A stretch of DNA of 24,204 bases, from the NCBI GenBank assembly GCA_017302755.1, contig JAFLCR010000007.1:1-24204 (forward strand), read 5' to 3'. Below are positions 1-6,553 of this stretch, piece by piece. The notes beneath the pieces are model-generated. The model did not search any database and was not told the DNA's origin. It worked only from the letters and a program-made list of their open reading frames with translations. The DNA is from Alphaproteobacteria bacterium (GTDB taxonomy: Bacteria; Pseudomonadota; Alphaproteobacteria; Rickettsiales; JAFLCR01). Position numbers and translations under genes: made by a program. Position 1 is the stretch's first letter. Each line of letters starts with the position of its first letter.

Positions 1-45
1 GGTTTCCGGATAGGTGTCTTTCACCGCCTTGCCAATCGCCTCGGC

Positions 46-582
46 TTAGAAGGGTAGCAACTCCAGTCCTGTGAATTCCCTGGCCTGCGCCATATCCACG
101 TAAAACCAGTAATTTTTGGCGAGGTTGTTCTCCGGCACGAAATAGCCTTTTTTCTTCGGCGCGCGGATCATGACGGCAAGCGATACCTCGCCGGGAAGCT
201 GCGTTTCCTTGCGCGTTTCGGGGTCGCGTTTTTCTGGTGGCACCCATCCGCGGTTCACGAGCAGCCAACGCCCGTCGGCGAGCTTCATGGGCGTCAGGAT
301 CGCATAGCCCACCACCCCTTTGCGGTAGCGCACGCCCAGATGGATCTCCTTCTCATGCGCGAAGCTGCCGGTGACATTGATGCGCCGGTATTCCAGCGCC
401 GCACCGTCCGCCCCTTCAGGCAGCGCCGTCGGCTCTTCCTTGAGCCGCGCCTCGGCGGTGGCGATCAGCGCCTCTTTCCAGAAGAGCCGCTGCACCTGCC
501 AGGTGCCAAGCGCAAGCAGCACAAGCAGCGCGCCCGCCGTGCACACCGTCAGCCAGGGATTGCGAGAAAAATTAAACCCCAT
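46..582 (-). CDS. SURF1-family cytochrome oxidase assembly protein, apparently truncated by an in-frame stop
   Basis: SURF1 (Shy1 in yeast) is an inner-membrane factor that helps insert heme a into subunit I of aa3 oxidases. Visible here are an N-terminal membrane segment at about residues 8-28 (WLTVCTAGALLVLLALGTW), then the periplasmic SURF1 core with YRRINVTGSF and the family hallmark LVNRGWVPPEKR. It is the last visible gene of the cta cluster and overlaps the end of the DUF983 gene. ATG codons at 588 and 582 are both possible; I prefer 582 because GGTGG lies 6 nt upstream. The frame stops at TAA (46-48) after ELLPF, giving about 178 residues, short of the usual roughly 230-250 and lacking the C-terminal membrane segment. 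The same frame is open from the stop to the window edge and reads AEAIGKAVKDTYPET, resembling the family pattern PY/FY-x-EA. A nonsense mutation or base error is therefore likely. Confidence 0.85.
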   Translation of the reverse strand: MGFNFSRNPWLTVCTAGALLVLLALGTWQVQRLFWKEALIATAEARLKEEPTALPEGADGAALEYRRINVTGSFAHEKEIHLGVRYRKGVVGYAILTPMKLADGRWLLVNRGWVPPEKRDPETRKETQLPGEVSLAVMIRAPKKKGYFVPENNLAKNYWFYVDMAQAREFTGLELLPF

Positions 583-925
583 ACCCATCCACCTTATGCT
601 TATACTGAATCGCGATCAGCGCCGCCTTGGCCGAGCGCAATCCCAGCACCGTCCCCGCAAGCACCACCGGCGTCTCGATCAGCAGATGCAGCCAGATCGG
701 CGGCTCGAACCAGATTTCCAGTCCTACGGCAATCAGCACCGCCAGAATGCTCACCGCCAGCATCGCGAAGAAAGCCGGGCCGTCGCCGCGCTCATAATCC
801 TTCAGCACGAAGCGGCAAACCCCGCACTCATCCCGCACCTTCAGGAACCCCTCAAACAGCCTTCCATTCCCGCAGGAAGGGCAGCGGCAGAGCAATGCAG
901 ATTTCCAGAGCGAAGATCTCTCCAT
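572..925 (-). CDS. DUF983 family small membrane protein
   Basis: DUF983 proteins are small membrane proteins commonly encoded beside cytochrome oxidase assembly genes in alphaproteobacteria; their biochemical role is not established. The protein carries a zinc-ribbon-like cysteine pattern (CPSC at residues 15-18 and CGVC at 34-37, preceded by C13), then two hydrophobic segments at about residues 50-70 and 74-96. I chose the ATG at 925 because AGGAAAG lies just upstream at good spacing. An in-frame ATG at 967 would add 14 residues but has no visible ribosome site. The gene lies between ctaE and the SURF1 gene, and its last codons overlap the SURF1 start, consistent with one operon. A role in oxidase biogenesis is inferred from position only. 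Confidence 0.88.
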   Translation of the reverse strand: MERSSLWKSALLCRCPSCGNGRLFEGFLKVRDECGVCRFVLKDYERGDGPAFFAMLAVSILAVLIAVGLEIWFEPPIWLHLLIETPVVLAGTVLGLRSAKAALIAIQYKHKVDGYGV

Positions 926-1062
926 GGTCTTTCCTGCGGGGGAGGTAATTGCGCTAGGCTGAGTCATATAGGCTGGGCTTTCGAGAACCGGAGCGGAGCG
1001 TACGTCCGTCCGTGAGCACCGGAAGCGCAGAAAACCCGCCTAGATGGCCAGCATAGCAGCAA

Positions 1063-1947
1063 TTAATGCTGCGCGATCTCGCCGCCCATGCCGCCCCACC
1101 AGTACACGCAAACGAACAGGAACAGCCATACCACGTCCACGAAGTGCCAGTACCATGCGGCGAACTCGAAGCCGAGATGGCCCTTCACCGTCAGCGTGCC
1201 GCGAATGGCGCGAATGAGGCACACGGCCAGGAAGGTCGTGCCCACGATCACGTGGAAGCCGTGAAAGCCGGTCGCCATATAGAAGGTGGAGGCGTAGATG
1301 CCGTCCTTGAAGCCGAACGGCGCGTGCGCGTATTCATAGGCCTGGGTGCAGGTGAAGAGCACGCCGAGAAACACCGTCCACGCAAGGCCATGGATCAGCC
1401 CCTTGCGGTCGTTATGCAGCAGCGCGTGATGCGCCCAGGTGACCGTGGTGCCCGAAAGCAGCAGGATCAGCGTGTTCATGAAAGGCAGCGTCCAGGCGTC
1501 GAACACCTTGATGCCCTTGGGCGGCCAGATGCCAGCCTCAAGCGCCGGCCAGGTTTCGGTGAGCGGCACGAGCGGCATGGCCGCGGCATTGAAGAACGCC
1601 CAGAAAAACGCGGCGAAGAACATCACCTCGGAAATGATGAAGAGCGCCATGCCGAGCCTGAGCCCGTGCTGCACGGCAAGCGTATGCGCCTTATCCTTGA
1701 TGCCTTCGCGGATCACATCGCGCCACCACACATACATGATCGCAAGAATGGCGAGCACGCCCGCGGCAAGCAGCCCGTGGCCCAGCCCCGGCTTGCCATG
1801 CATGGTGAACAACAGCCCCGCGACGAAAGTCAGCAGCGAGAACGACATGGTGATCGGCCAGGGACTCGGATTCACCAGATGATAGGGATGCGTCTGGCCG
1901 CCATGGCCGTGATCTGCATGGGAATGAGAAGAATGAGGTGCGCTCAT
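1063..1947 (-). CDS. ctaE: Cytochrome c oxidase subunit III (CtaE/CoxC)
   Basis: Subunit III of the aa3-type oxidase is a seven-helix inner-membrane protein that stabilises the catalytic subunit I and supports proton uptake. The 294-residue length fits the family. After a His-rich N-terminus (residues 5-20) comes HLVNPSPWP, then repeated hydrophobic segments. The family signature RLGMALFIISEVMFFAAFFW includes the conserved Glu107 in SEVMFF, and the C-terminus contains WHFVDVVWLFLF and ends near YWWGG. The ATG at 1947 is supported by AAGGCGGA about 7 nt upstream. The gene follows ctaG by 49 nt on the same strand, as in other alphaproteobacterial cta clusters. Confidence 0.97.
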   Translation of the reverse strand: MSAPHSSHSHADHGHGGQTHPYHLVNPSPWPITMSFSLLTFVAGLLFTMHGKPGLGHGLLAAGVLAILAIMYVWWRDVIREGIKDKAHTLAVQHGLRLGMALFIISEVMFFAAFFWAFFNAAAMPLVPLTETWPALEAGIWPPKGIKVFDAWTLPFMNTLILLLSGTTVTWAHHALLHNDRKGLIHGLAWTVFLGVLFTCTQAYEYAHAPFGFKDGIYASTFYMATGFHGFHVIVGTTFLAVCLIRAIRGTLTVKGHLGFEFAAWYWHFVDVVWLFLFVCVYWWGGMGGEIAQH

Positions 1948-1996
1948 GGAAGAATCCGCCTTAAAAAGAGTGCCTTGGTTAGGCTTTGGTGCACTG

Positions 1997-2527
1997 TCAC
2001 TTCTTTAGCTTAAAAAACGTATAAGACAAGGTGATTGTGCCGATATCCTTTACGTCAGGATCGTCGAGGATGGCGGGGTCGATGAAAAAGGACACCGGCA
2101 TGTCCACCTTCTGCCCTGCCTCAAGTGTTTGCTCCTCAAAACAGAAACATTGGATCTTATTGAAATACGGGCTTGCCTGAGGTGGCGAAACATTGAACGT
2201 CGCTGTGCCCATCACCGCCTTATCCGAGCGGTTCTCGGCGTGGTAGGAGATCAGCATCGTCTGCCCCGGACGCACCTTCACTTCATGCTGGTTGGGCTTG
2301 AAATTCCACGGCAGGCCGGCATCGGTATCGGCGTTGAACGTGACCGTGATCTCCTTGCCCACGGCGGCGCTGTTGGGATTGGCCGCGGCCTTGAGCGGCG
2401 TGCCAGCAAACCCCGTCAGCTGGCAGAAGGCGCGGTAAAGCGGCACCGAGGCGTAGGTCAGCATGACCATGCCCGCCACCAGCATCGCCAGCGATAGCGC
2501 CGTGCGCCCGTTTCTGGAAAGTATCAT
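1997..2527 (-). CDS. ctaG: Cytochrome c oxidase assembly protein CtaG/Cox11
   Basis: Cox11/CtaG is a membrane-anchored copper chaperone that delivers copper to the CuB site of subunit I. The 176-residue protein has one N-terminal membrane segment (about residues 10-28), followed by the family motif VPLYRAFCQLTGFAGT with Cys35. A periplasmic immunoglobulin-like domain follows, with the copper-binding CFCF motif at residues 127-130 (YFNKIQCFCFEEQ). The length is slightly shorter than the usual 180-200 but nothing essential is missing. ATG at 2527 is the start; the upstream ribosome site is weak (AAGGCGG about 13 nt away). It lies between the CoxF-like small gene and ctaE. Confidence 0.97.
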   Translation of the reverse strand: MILSRNGRTALSLAMLVAGMVMLTYASVPLYRAFCQLTGFAGTPLKAAANPNSAAVGKEITVTFNADTDAGLPWNFKPNQHEVKVRPGQTMLISYHAENRSDKAVMGTATFNVSPPQASPYFNKIQCFCFEEQTLEAGQKVDMPVSFFIDPAILDDPDVKDIGTITLSYTFFKLKK

Positions 2528-2591
2528 GAAGCATATCTACCGCCTTAACGGCGGGAGCGCAAAGCGATTCCTGGGAAACCCGGGCTTTCGC

Positions 2592-2708
2592 TTAACGCAA
2601 TGCTCCGAGCTTCACGATGGTCAGTGTGAACATCAGCGCCGCGAAGCCAAAGAGAACCGCCAGCAGCGCAAGATTCTTACGCCGCTTGGCCGGGGAAAGC
2701 GATGTCAT
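2592..2708 (-). CDS. CoxF-like 38-residue single-pass membrane protein
   Basis: This frame starts at ATG 2708, one nucleotide after the TGA of the preceding small gene, and ends at TAA 2592-2594. It encodes 38 residues: a basic N-terminus (SPAKRRKN), one hydrophobic helix at about residues 13-30 (LALLAVLFGFAALMFTLT), and a tail IVKLGALR. A short protein with a basic start, one helix and a TIVKLG-like tail between ctaB and ctaG matches what is usually called CoxF, or a hypothetical cox-cluster protein, in alphaproteobacteria. The family assignment rests on this pattern and on position. A role in oxidase assembly is inferred from the operon. It is short enough to be missed by ordinary gene callers. 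Confidence 0.72.
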   Translation of the reverse strand: MTSLSPAKRRKNLALLAVLFGFAALMFTLTIVKLGALR

Positions 2709-2709
2709 T

Positions 2710-2874
2710 TCAGGAGTCTTTTTTCTTCGCGCGCCACGTCTGGAGCATTTCCAGGAAGGAAAGCACGAAGATGCTGAACAAGCTTCCCATGAAGAAGCTG
2801 AACACGATCACTTGAAACGTCAGGCTTCCGCAAGCCTGGAGCATGGACGACAACGACTCCATTGAATCCCTCAT
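2710..2874 (-). CDS. Small single-pass membrane protein of the cta operon (54 residues)
   Basis: The frame begins at ATG 2872-2874, overlapping the TGA stop of ctaB in an ATGA arrangement, and ends at TGA 2710-2712, one base before the CoxF-like ATG. It encodes 54 residues with one strongly hydrophobic stretch at about residues 18-43 (FQVIVFSFFMGSLFSIFVLS) and a basic tail WRAKKKDS. An in-frame ATG at 2862 with AGGGA upstream is an alternative start and gives 50 residues. I do not recognise the family. Exact packing between ctaB and the next gene, with stop/start coupling on both sides, argues that it is translated. An accessory oxidase subunit or assembly factor is a guess from location. Confidence 0.62.
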   Translation of the reverse strand: MRDSMESLSSMLQACGSLTFQVIVFSFFMGSLFSIFVLSFLEMLQTWRAKKKDS

Positions 2875-3764
2875 AGATTATGGTCGATTACCAAAGCCAA
2901 GAATAACAGGAAAAGGTAAAGAATCGAGTAGAAAAAGTTGGTTTTCGCCGAAGCATCATCCTTGTTGAGAAGCACTCGCAGGCTGAGCCCACAAAATACG
3001 AGGTTCAGCGCGCCGGCAGCCACCGTATAAGGTAGGCCTGCCCACCCCATTACTGACGGAACAAGCGTGACAAGCGCCAGAATAACCGCATAAAAAACGA
3101 TCTGGCGCCTGGTGGATTCCAGCCCGGCCACCACGGGCAGCATGGGCACCCCGGCCCGCTGGTAATCGCCGCTTCTATAAAGCGCCAGCGACCAGAAATG
3201 CGGGGGAGTCCATAGAAAGATGATCAAAAACAGCACGATGGAATAGAGCGACACCTCGCCCGTTACCGCCGCCCAGCCGATCATGGGCGGAAACGCGCCC
3301 GCCGCGCCGCCGATGACGATGTTCTGCGGCGTCCTGCGCTTCAGCCACATCGTGTACACGAACACATAAAACCCGATGGCAAGCGCCAGCAGCGAGGCCG
3401 CCGCCCAGTTCACCGCCAGCCCCATCAGCGACACCGAGGCCACCGAAAGAATCACTCCGAACCACAACGCATCCGCCGGCTGAACGCGCCCCGCCGGAAT
3501 CGGCCGCGAAACCGTGCGCAGCATCACCGCGTCGATGTCGCGGTCGAACCACATGTTGATCGCCCCGCCCGCACCCGAGGCTACCGCTACACACATCACG
3601 GCGATGGCGAAGATCAGCGGGTGCATCTGCCCCACACCCGGCGCGAGCAGCATCCCCGCCACGGCGGTGAATACCACCAGCTGCATCACCCCCGGCTTCA
3701 TGAGGGTGACGTAGTCGCGTACTTCCGAAGAAGCGTCAGCGGTGGGAAGGGCGGCGGTACTCAC
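2871..3764 (-). CDS. ctaB: Protoheme IX farnesyltransferase (heme O synthase) CtaB
   Basis: CtaB transfers a farnesyl group to protoheme to make heme O, the precursor of heme a in the aa3 oxidase. The 297-residue polytopic protein has the UbiA-superfamily aspartate-rich motif NMWFDRDID (Asp74, Asp76, Asp78), followed by RTVSRPIPAGR, and the second conserved loop YRSGDYQRAGVPMLPVV. Hydrophobic helices fill the remainder, as expected for an inner-membrane prenyltransferase. The start is GTG at 3762-3764, overlapping the ctaD stop by 4 nt (GTGA), which points to translational coupling. Its own stop overlaps the next small gene in the same way. Confidence 0.97.
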   Translation of the reverse strand: MSTAALPTADASSEVRDYVTLMKPGVMQLVVFTAVAGMLLAPGVGQMHPLIFAIAVMCVAVASGAGGAINMWFDRDIDAVMLRTVSRPIPAGRVQPADALWFGVILSVASVSLMGLAVNWAAASLLALAIGFYVFVYTMWLKRRTPQNIVIGGAAGAFPPMIGWAAVTGEVSLYSIVLFLIIFLWTPPHFWSLALYRSGDYQRAGVPMLPVVAGLESTRRQIVFYAVILALVTLVPSVMGWAGLPYTVAAGALNLVFCGLSLRVLLNKDDASAKTNFFYSILYLFLLFLALVIDHNL

Positions 3765-5368
3765 TTGATAACAGGCTGCGTCTCAAACGTATGGAACGGC
3801 GGCGGAGAAGGCAGCGTCCACTCGAGCGTGCGCGCCCCCTCGCCCCACGGATTCGCCGCGGCGGGCCGCTTCTTCACGAACATCTCGATCACCACGTACA
3901 GGAAGAACAGCGCCGAGAACGCCCCGATATACGAGCCGATCGACGACACATAATTCCACCCCGCATAGGCATCCGGATAATCGGGAATGCGGCGCGGCAT
4001 GCCGGCCAGCCCAAGGAAGTGCTGCGGGAAGAAAGTGATGTTGGTGCCGATGAAGGTCAGCCAGAACTGAATCTTGCCCAGGCATTCGTTATACTGATAG
4101 CCGGACATCTTGCCGATCCAGTAATAGAACGCCCCGTACACGCCGAACAGCGCGCCGAGCGACATCACGTAGTGGAAATGCGCGACCACGTAGTAGGTAT
4201 CCTGCATCACCACGTCCATGCCGGCATTGGCCAGCACCACGCCGGTCACGCCGCCCACGGTAAACAGGAAGATGAAGCCGATGGCATACAGCATCGGCGT
4301 CTGGAAGCTGATCGACCCGCCCCACATCGTCGCAATCCAGGAGAAGATCTTGATGCCCGTGGGCACCGCGATCACCATGGTGGCGAGGGTGTAGTACGCG
4401 CGCGCCTCCACCGAGATGCCGGTGGTATACATATGGTGCGCCCACACGATGAAGCCAAGAATACCGATGCACGACATCGCGTACACCATCCCCAGATAGC
4501 CGAAGATGGGCTTGCGCGAGAAGGTCGGCACGATTTCGCTCATAATGCCGAAGGCGGGCAGGATGATGATGTACACTTCCGGATGGCCGAAGAACCAGAA
4601 CAGATGCTGGAACAGCAGCGGATCGCCACCGCCAGCGGGATCGAAGAAGCTGGTGCCGAAATTGCGGTCCGTCAGCAGCATGGTGATCGCACCGCCAAGC
4701 ACCGGCAGCGCGAGCAGCAGCAGGATCGCGGTCAGGAAGATCGCCCAGGGAAAGAGCGGCATCTTATGCAGCGTCATGCCAGGAGCGCGCATATTAAGAA
4801 TGGTCACGATGAAGTTGATCGCGCCGAGAATCGAGGAAATACCAGCCAGATGCAACGCGAAGATCGCCATGTCCACGGCCATGCCCGCATGCGCGGTGCC
4901 GCCGGAAAGCGGCGGGTAGATCGTCCAGCCGGTGCCTGCCCCGCCGTCCACGAAGGCCGAGCCAAGGGTCAGCAGCAGCGCCGGCACGAGCAGCCAGAAG
5001 CTGATATTGTTCATGCGCGGGAACGCCATATCCGGCGCGCCGATCATGAGCGGCACGAACCAGTTGCCAAACCCGCCAATCAGTGCGGGCATGATGAAGA
5101 AGAACACCATCAGCAGCGCATGGGCGGTGAGCACCACGTTGTAGAACTGGTGGTCGCCGCCGAGGATCTGGTTGCCCGGCTCCATCAGCTCGGCGCGCAT
5201 GATGATCGACATGATCATCCCCAGAAGGCCCGCCACCACCGCGTAGATGATGTACAGCGTGCCGATGTCTTTATGGTTGGTGGAAAACAGCCAGCGCTTG
5301 ATCCCCGTGGGGTTGTGATGCGCGTGATCGTCGTGGTGATGGCTCATGGTTCCCGTCGCCGTGCTCAT
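3761..5368 (-). CDS. ctaD: Cytochrome c oxidase subunit I (CtaD, aa3-type)
   Basis: Catalytic subunit of the heme-copper oxidase, which reduces oxygen to water and pumps protons across the inner membrane. At 535 residues it is full length with about twelve helices. Metal and heme ligands are visible: heme a His83 (TAHALLM), CuB His262 with Tyr266 in GHPEVY, the CuB pair His311-His312 in WAHHMY, and heme ligands His397 and His399 in VVAHFHYVMS. Proton-channel residues typical of A1-type enzymes are present: Asp113 (APDMAFPRMNN), Glu264 (GHPEV) and Lys340 (PTGIKIFSW). A His-rich cytosolic N-terminus (residues 10-18) precedes the first helix. ATG at 5368 has AGGGGA 6 nt upstream. ctaC lies 18 nt upstream and ctaB overlaps downstream. 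Confidence 0.99.
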   Translation of the reverse strand: MSTATGTMSHHHDDHAHHNPTGIKRWLFSTNHKDIGTLYIIYAVVAGLLGMIMSIIMRAELMEPGNQILGGDHQFYNVVLTAHALLMVFFFIMPALIGGFGNWFVPLMIGAPDMAFPRMNNISFWLLVPALLLTLGSAFVDGGAGTGWTIYPPLSGGTAHAGMAVDMAIFALHLAGISSILGAINFIVTILNMRAPGMTLHKMPLFPWAIFLTAILLLLALPVLGGAITMLLTDRNFGTSFFDPAGGGDPLLFQHLFWFFGHPEVYIIILPAFGIMSEIVPTFSRKPIFGYLGMVYAMSCIGILGFIVWAHHMYTTGISVEARAYYTLATMVIAVPTGIKIFSWIATMWGGSISFQTPMLYAIGFIFLFTVGGVTGVVLANAGMDVVMQDTYYVVAHFHYVMSLGALFGVYGAFYYWIGKMSGYQYNECLGKIQFWLTFIGTNITFFPQHFLGLAGMPRRIPDYPDAYAGWNYVSSIGSYIGAFSALFFLYVVIEMFVKKRPAAANPWGEGARTLEWTLPSPPPFHTFETQPVIK

Positions 5369-5386
5369 ATCGAATCCCCTGTGTCT

Positions 5387-6364
5387 CTATTCTGCTTTAT
5401 CCTGGCCGGAAGCCGGAGCCTGTTGCTGCGTCTCCGCCGGCTGCGCCGGAGGCGTGGGCTGGGTTTCCTGAGCCGGCCGAACCGCGGGCGCAGGCTTGGC
5501 TGCGGGCTGCTCCGCGGCCACGGGCGCTTTCACCGGCGCTTTAGGCGCCGGCGCTTCGGCCGGTTTCGCCGCAATCACCTGCTCGCCGTAAGCGGCATAG
5601 CTGCCCTGCTTCGCACCCTCGACCCATTTCAGGAAGTCCGCCTCGGAGACGACCTGCACCTTGATCGGCATGAAGCCGTGGCGCACGCCGCAGAGTTCCG
5701 AGCACTGCCCGTAATAGGTGCCAAGCTTATCGGCTTTGAACCAGGTTTCGTTGAGGCGCCCGGGCATGGCGTCCTTCTTGATACCGAACGCGGGCACCGC
5801 AAAAGCGTGAATCACGTCCGCCGCCGTCAACTGCACGCGCACGGTCCTATCCACCGGCACCACGATGGGATGATCGACCTCGAGCAGGCGGAACTGGCCG
5901 GGTTTCAGATCCTTATCCTCGACCATCGTGCTGTCATAGCCGAAGCCGCCATGGTCGGGATATTCATAAGACCAGTACCACTGATGCCCCACCACCTTGA
6001 TCGTGAGGTCGGGGTCCGGCGAACCGCCAGAGTAAAACAGCAGGCGGAAGGAAGGAATCGCGATCACGAGCAGAATCAGCACCGGCACCGAAGTCCAGAT
6101 GATCTCAAGCAGCGTATGGTGCGTCGTCTTGCTGGCCACGGGATTGCTGGACTGGCGGAAGCGCAGGCACACATAGGTAAGCAGCCCCATCACGAACACC
6201 GAGATCACGATGCACATCACCAGGAGGAAGTCGTGGAATTCCACCATTTTTTCCATGACCGGCGACGCCGTCTTCTCGAAATAGACTTCCCAGGGTTCGA
6301 GGTGCATGGGCCGCCCTTCCGCCGCCATCAGGGAAAAGCCGTTAAGAAGCCATTGCCATGCCAT
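5387..6364 (-). CDS. ctaC: Cytochrome c oxidase subunit II (CtaC) with Pro/Ala-rich C-terminal tail
   Basis: Subunit II accepts electrons from cytochrome c at its CuA centre and passes them to subunit I. With the start at ATG 6364 (325 residues), two membrane helices lie at about residues 46-67 and 88-110. The aromatic electron-entry patch GHQWYWSYEY is at 127-136, and the CuA ligands are His186, Cys221, Glu223, Cys225, His229 and Met232 (QCSELCGVRHGFM). GGAG about 8 nt upstream and a promoter at 6407-6434 support this start; a longer TTG-initiated frame from 6418 would begin inside the promoter. The N-terminus is only a weak signal-peptide candidate. After the cupredoxin domain, residues about 265-325 form a Pro/Ala/Lys/Gln-rich low-complexity tail with no heme-binding CXXCH. 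Confidence 0.97.
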   Translation of the reverse strand: MAWQWLLNGFSLMAAEGRPMHLEPWEVYFEKTASPVMEKMVEFHDFLLVMCIVISVFVMGLLTYVCLRFRQSSNPVASKTTHHTLLEIIWTSVPVLILLVIAIPSFRLLFYSGGSPDPDLTIKVVGHQWYWSYEYPDHGGFGYDSTMVEDKDLKPGQFRLLEVDHPIVVPVDRTVRVQLTAADVIHAFAVPAFGIKKDAMPGRLNETWFKADKLGTYYGQCSELCGVRHGFMPIKVQVVSEADFLKWVEGAKQGSYAAYGEQVIAAKPAEAPAPKAPVKAPVAAEQPAAKPAPAVRPAQETQPTPPAQPAETQQQAPASGQDKAE

Positions 6365-6406
6365 GAAAAACGCTCCGCTTGCGCAAGATAAAGTGAATCT
6401 GGCCGC

Positions 6407-6434
6407 ACCATAGCGCAAAATCCAGAGGAATCAA
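6407..6434 (-). promoter_or_regulatory. Predicted sigma70-type promoter for ctaC and the cta operon
   Basis: Read on the minus strand, TTGATT (6429-6434) and TATGGT (6407-6412) are separated by 16 nt. The predicted start of transcription near 6400 leaves a leader of about 36 nt that contains GGAG before the ATG at 6364. This is inference from motif matching; no activator or FNR-like site is evident. Confidence 0.45.
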
Positions 6435-6518
6435 GTGCCGCCGCGCCACAGTGAAACGGGATAATGCAACGGCGATAACTCGTTGACTTCCCCTGCGTCA
6501 TTTCCCCAAACCTCCCCC

Positions 6519-6547
6519 TCGACACCGCGCCCCCCAGCCCGTATAAC
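6519..6547 (+). promoter_or_regulatory. Predicted promoter for glmU, possibly giving a leaderless transcript
   Basis: TCGACA (6519-6524) and TATAAC (6542-6547) are separated by 17 nt, five of six matches to each consensus. The predicted transcription start, 6-8 nt after the -10 box, falls on or next to the ATG at 6554. No Shine-Dalgarno sequence is visible before that ATG, which agrees with a leaderless mRNA. Confidence 0.5.
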
Positions 6548-6553
6548 CACCCC

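Noticed and set aside
46..48. Stop-codon reassignment or programmed read-through at the SURF1 TAA
   Set aside because: Other genes here (DUF983, the CoxF-like gene, the EAL-like gene) use TAA as a normal stop, and no read-through signal is visible. A mutation or base error is simpler.
3791..6391. Very long open frame on the plus strand opposite ctaD and ctaC (over 800 codons)
   Set aside because: It is antisense to two unmistakable oxidase genes, has a composition dominated by Arg/His/Glu typical of GC-rich shadow frames, and shows no domain.
6365..6418. N-terminal extension of CtaC from TTG 6418
   Set aside because: The TTG lies between the predicted -35 and -10 boxes, while ATG 6364 has GGAG upstream.
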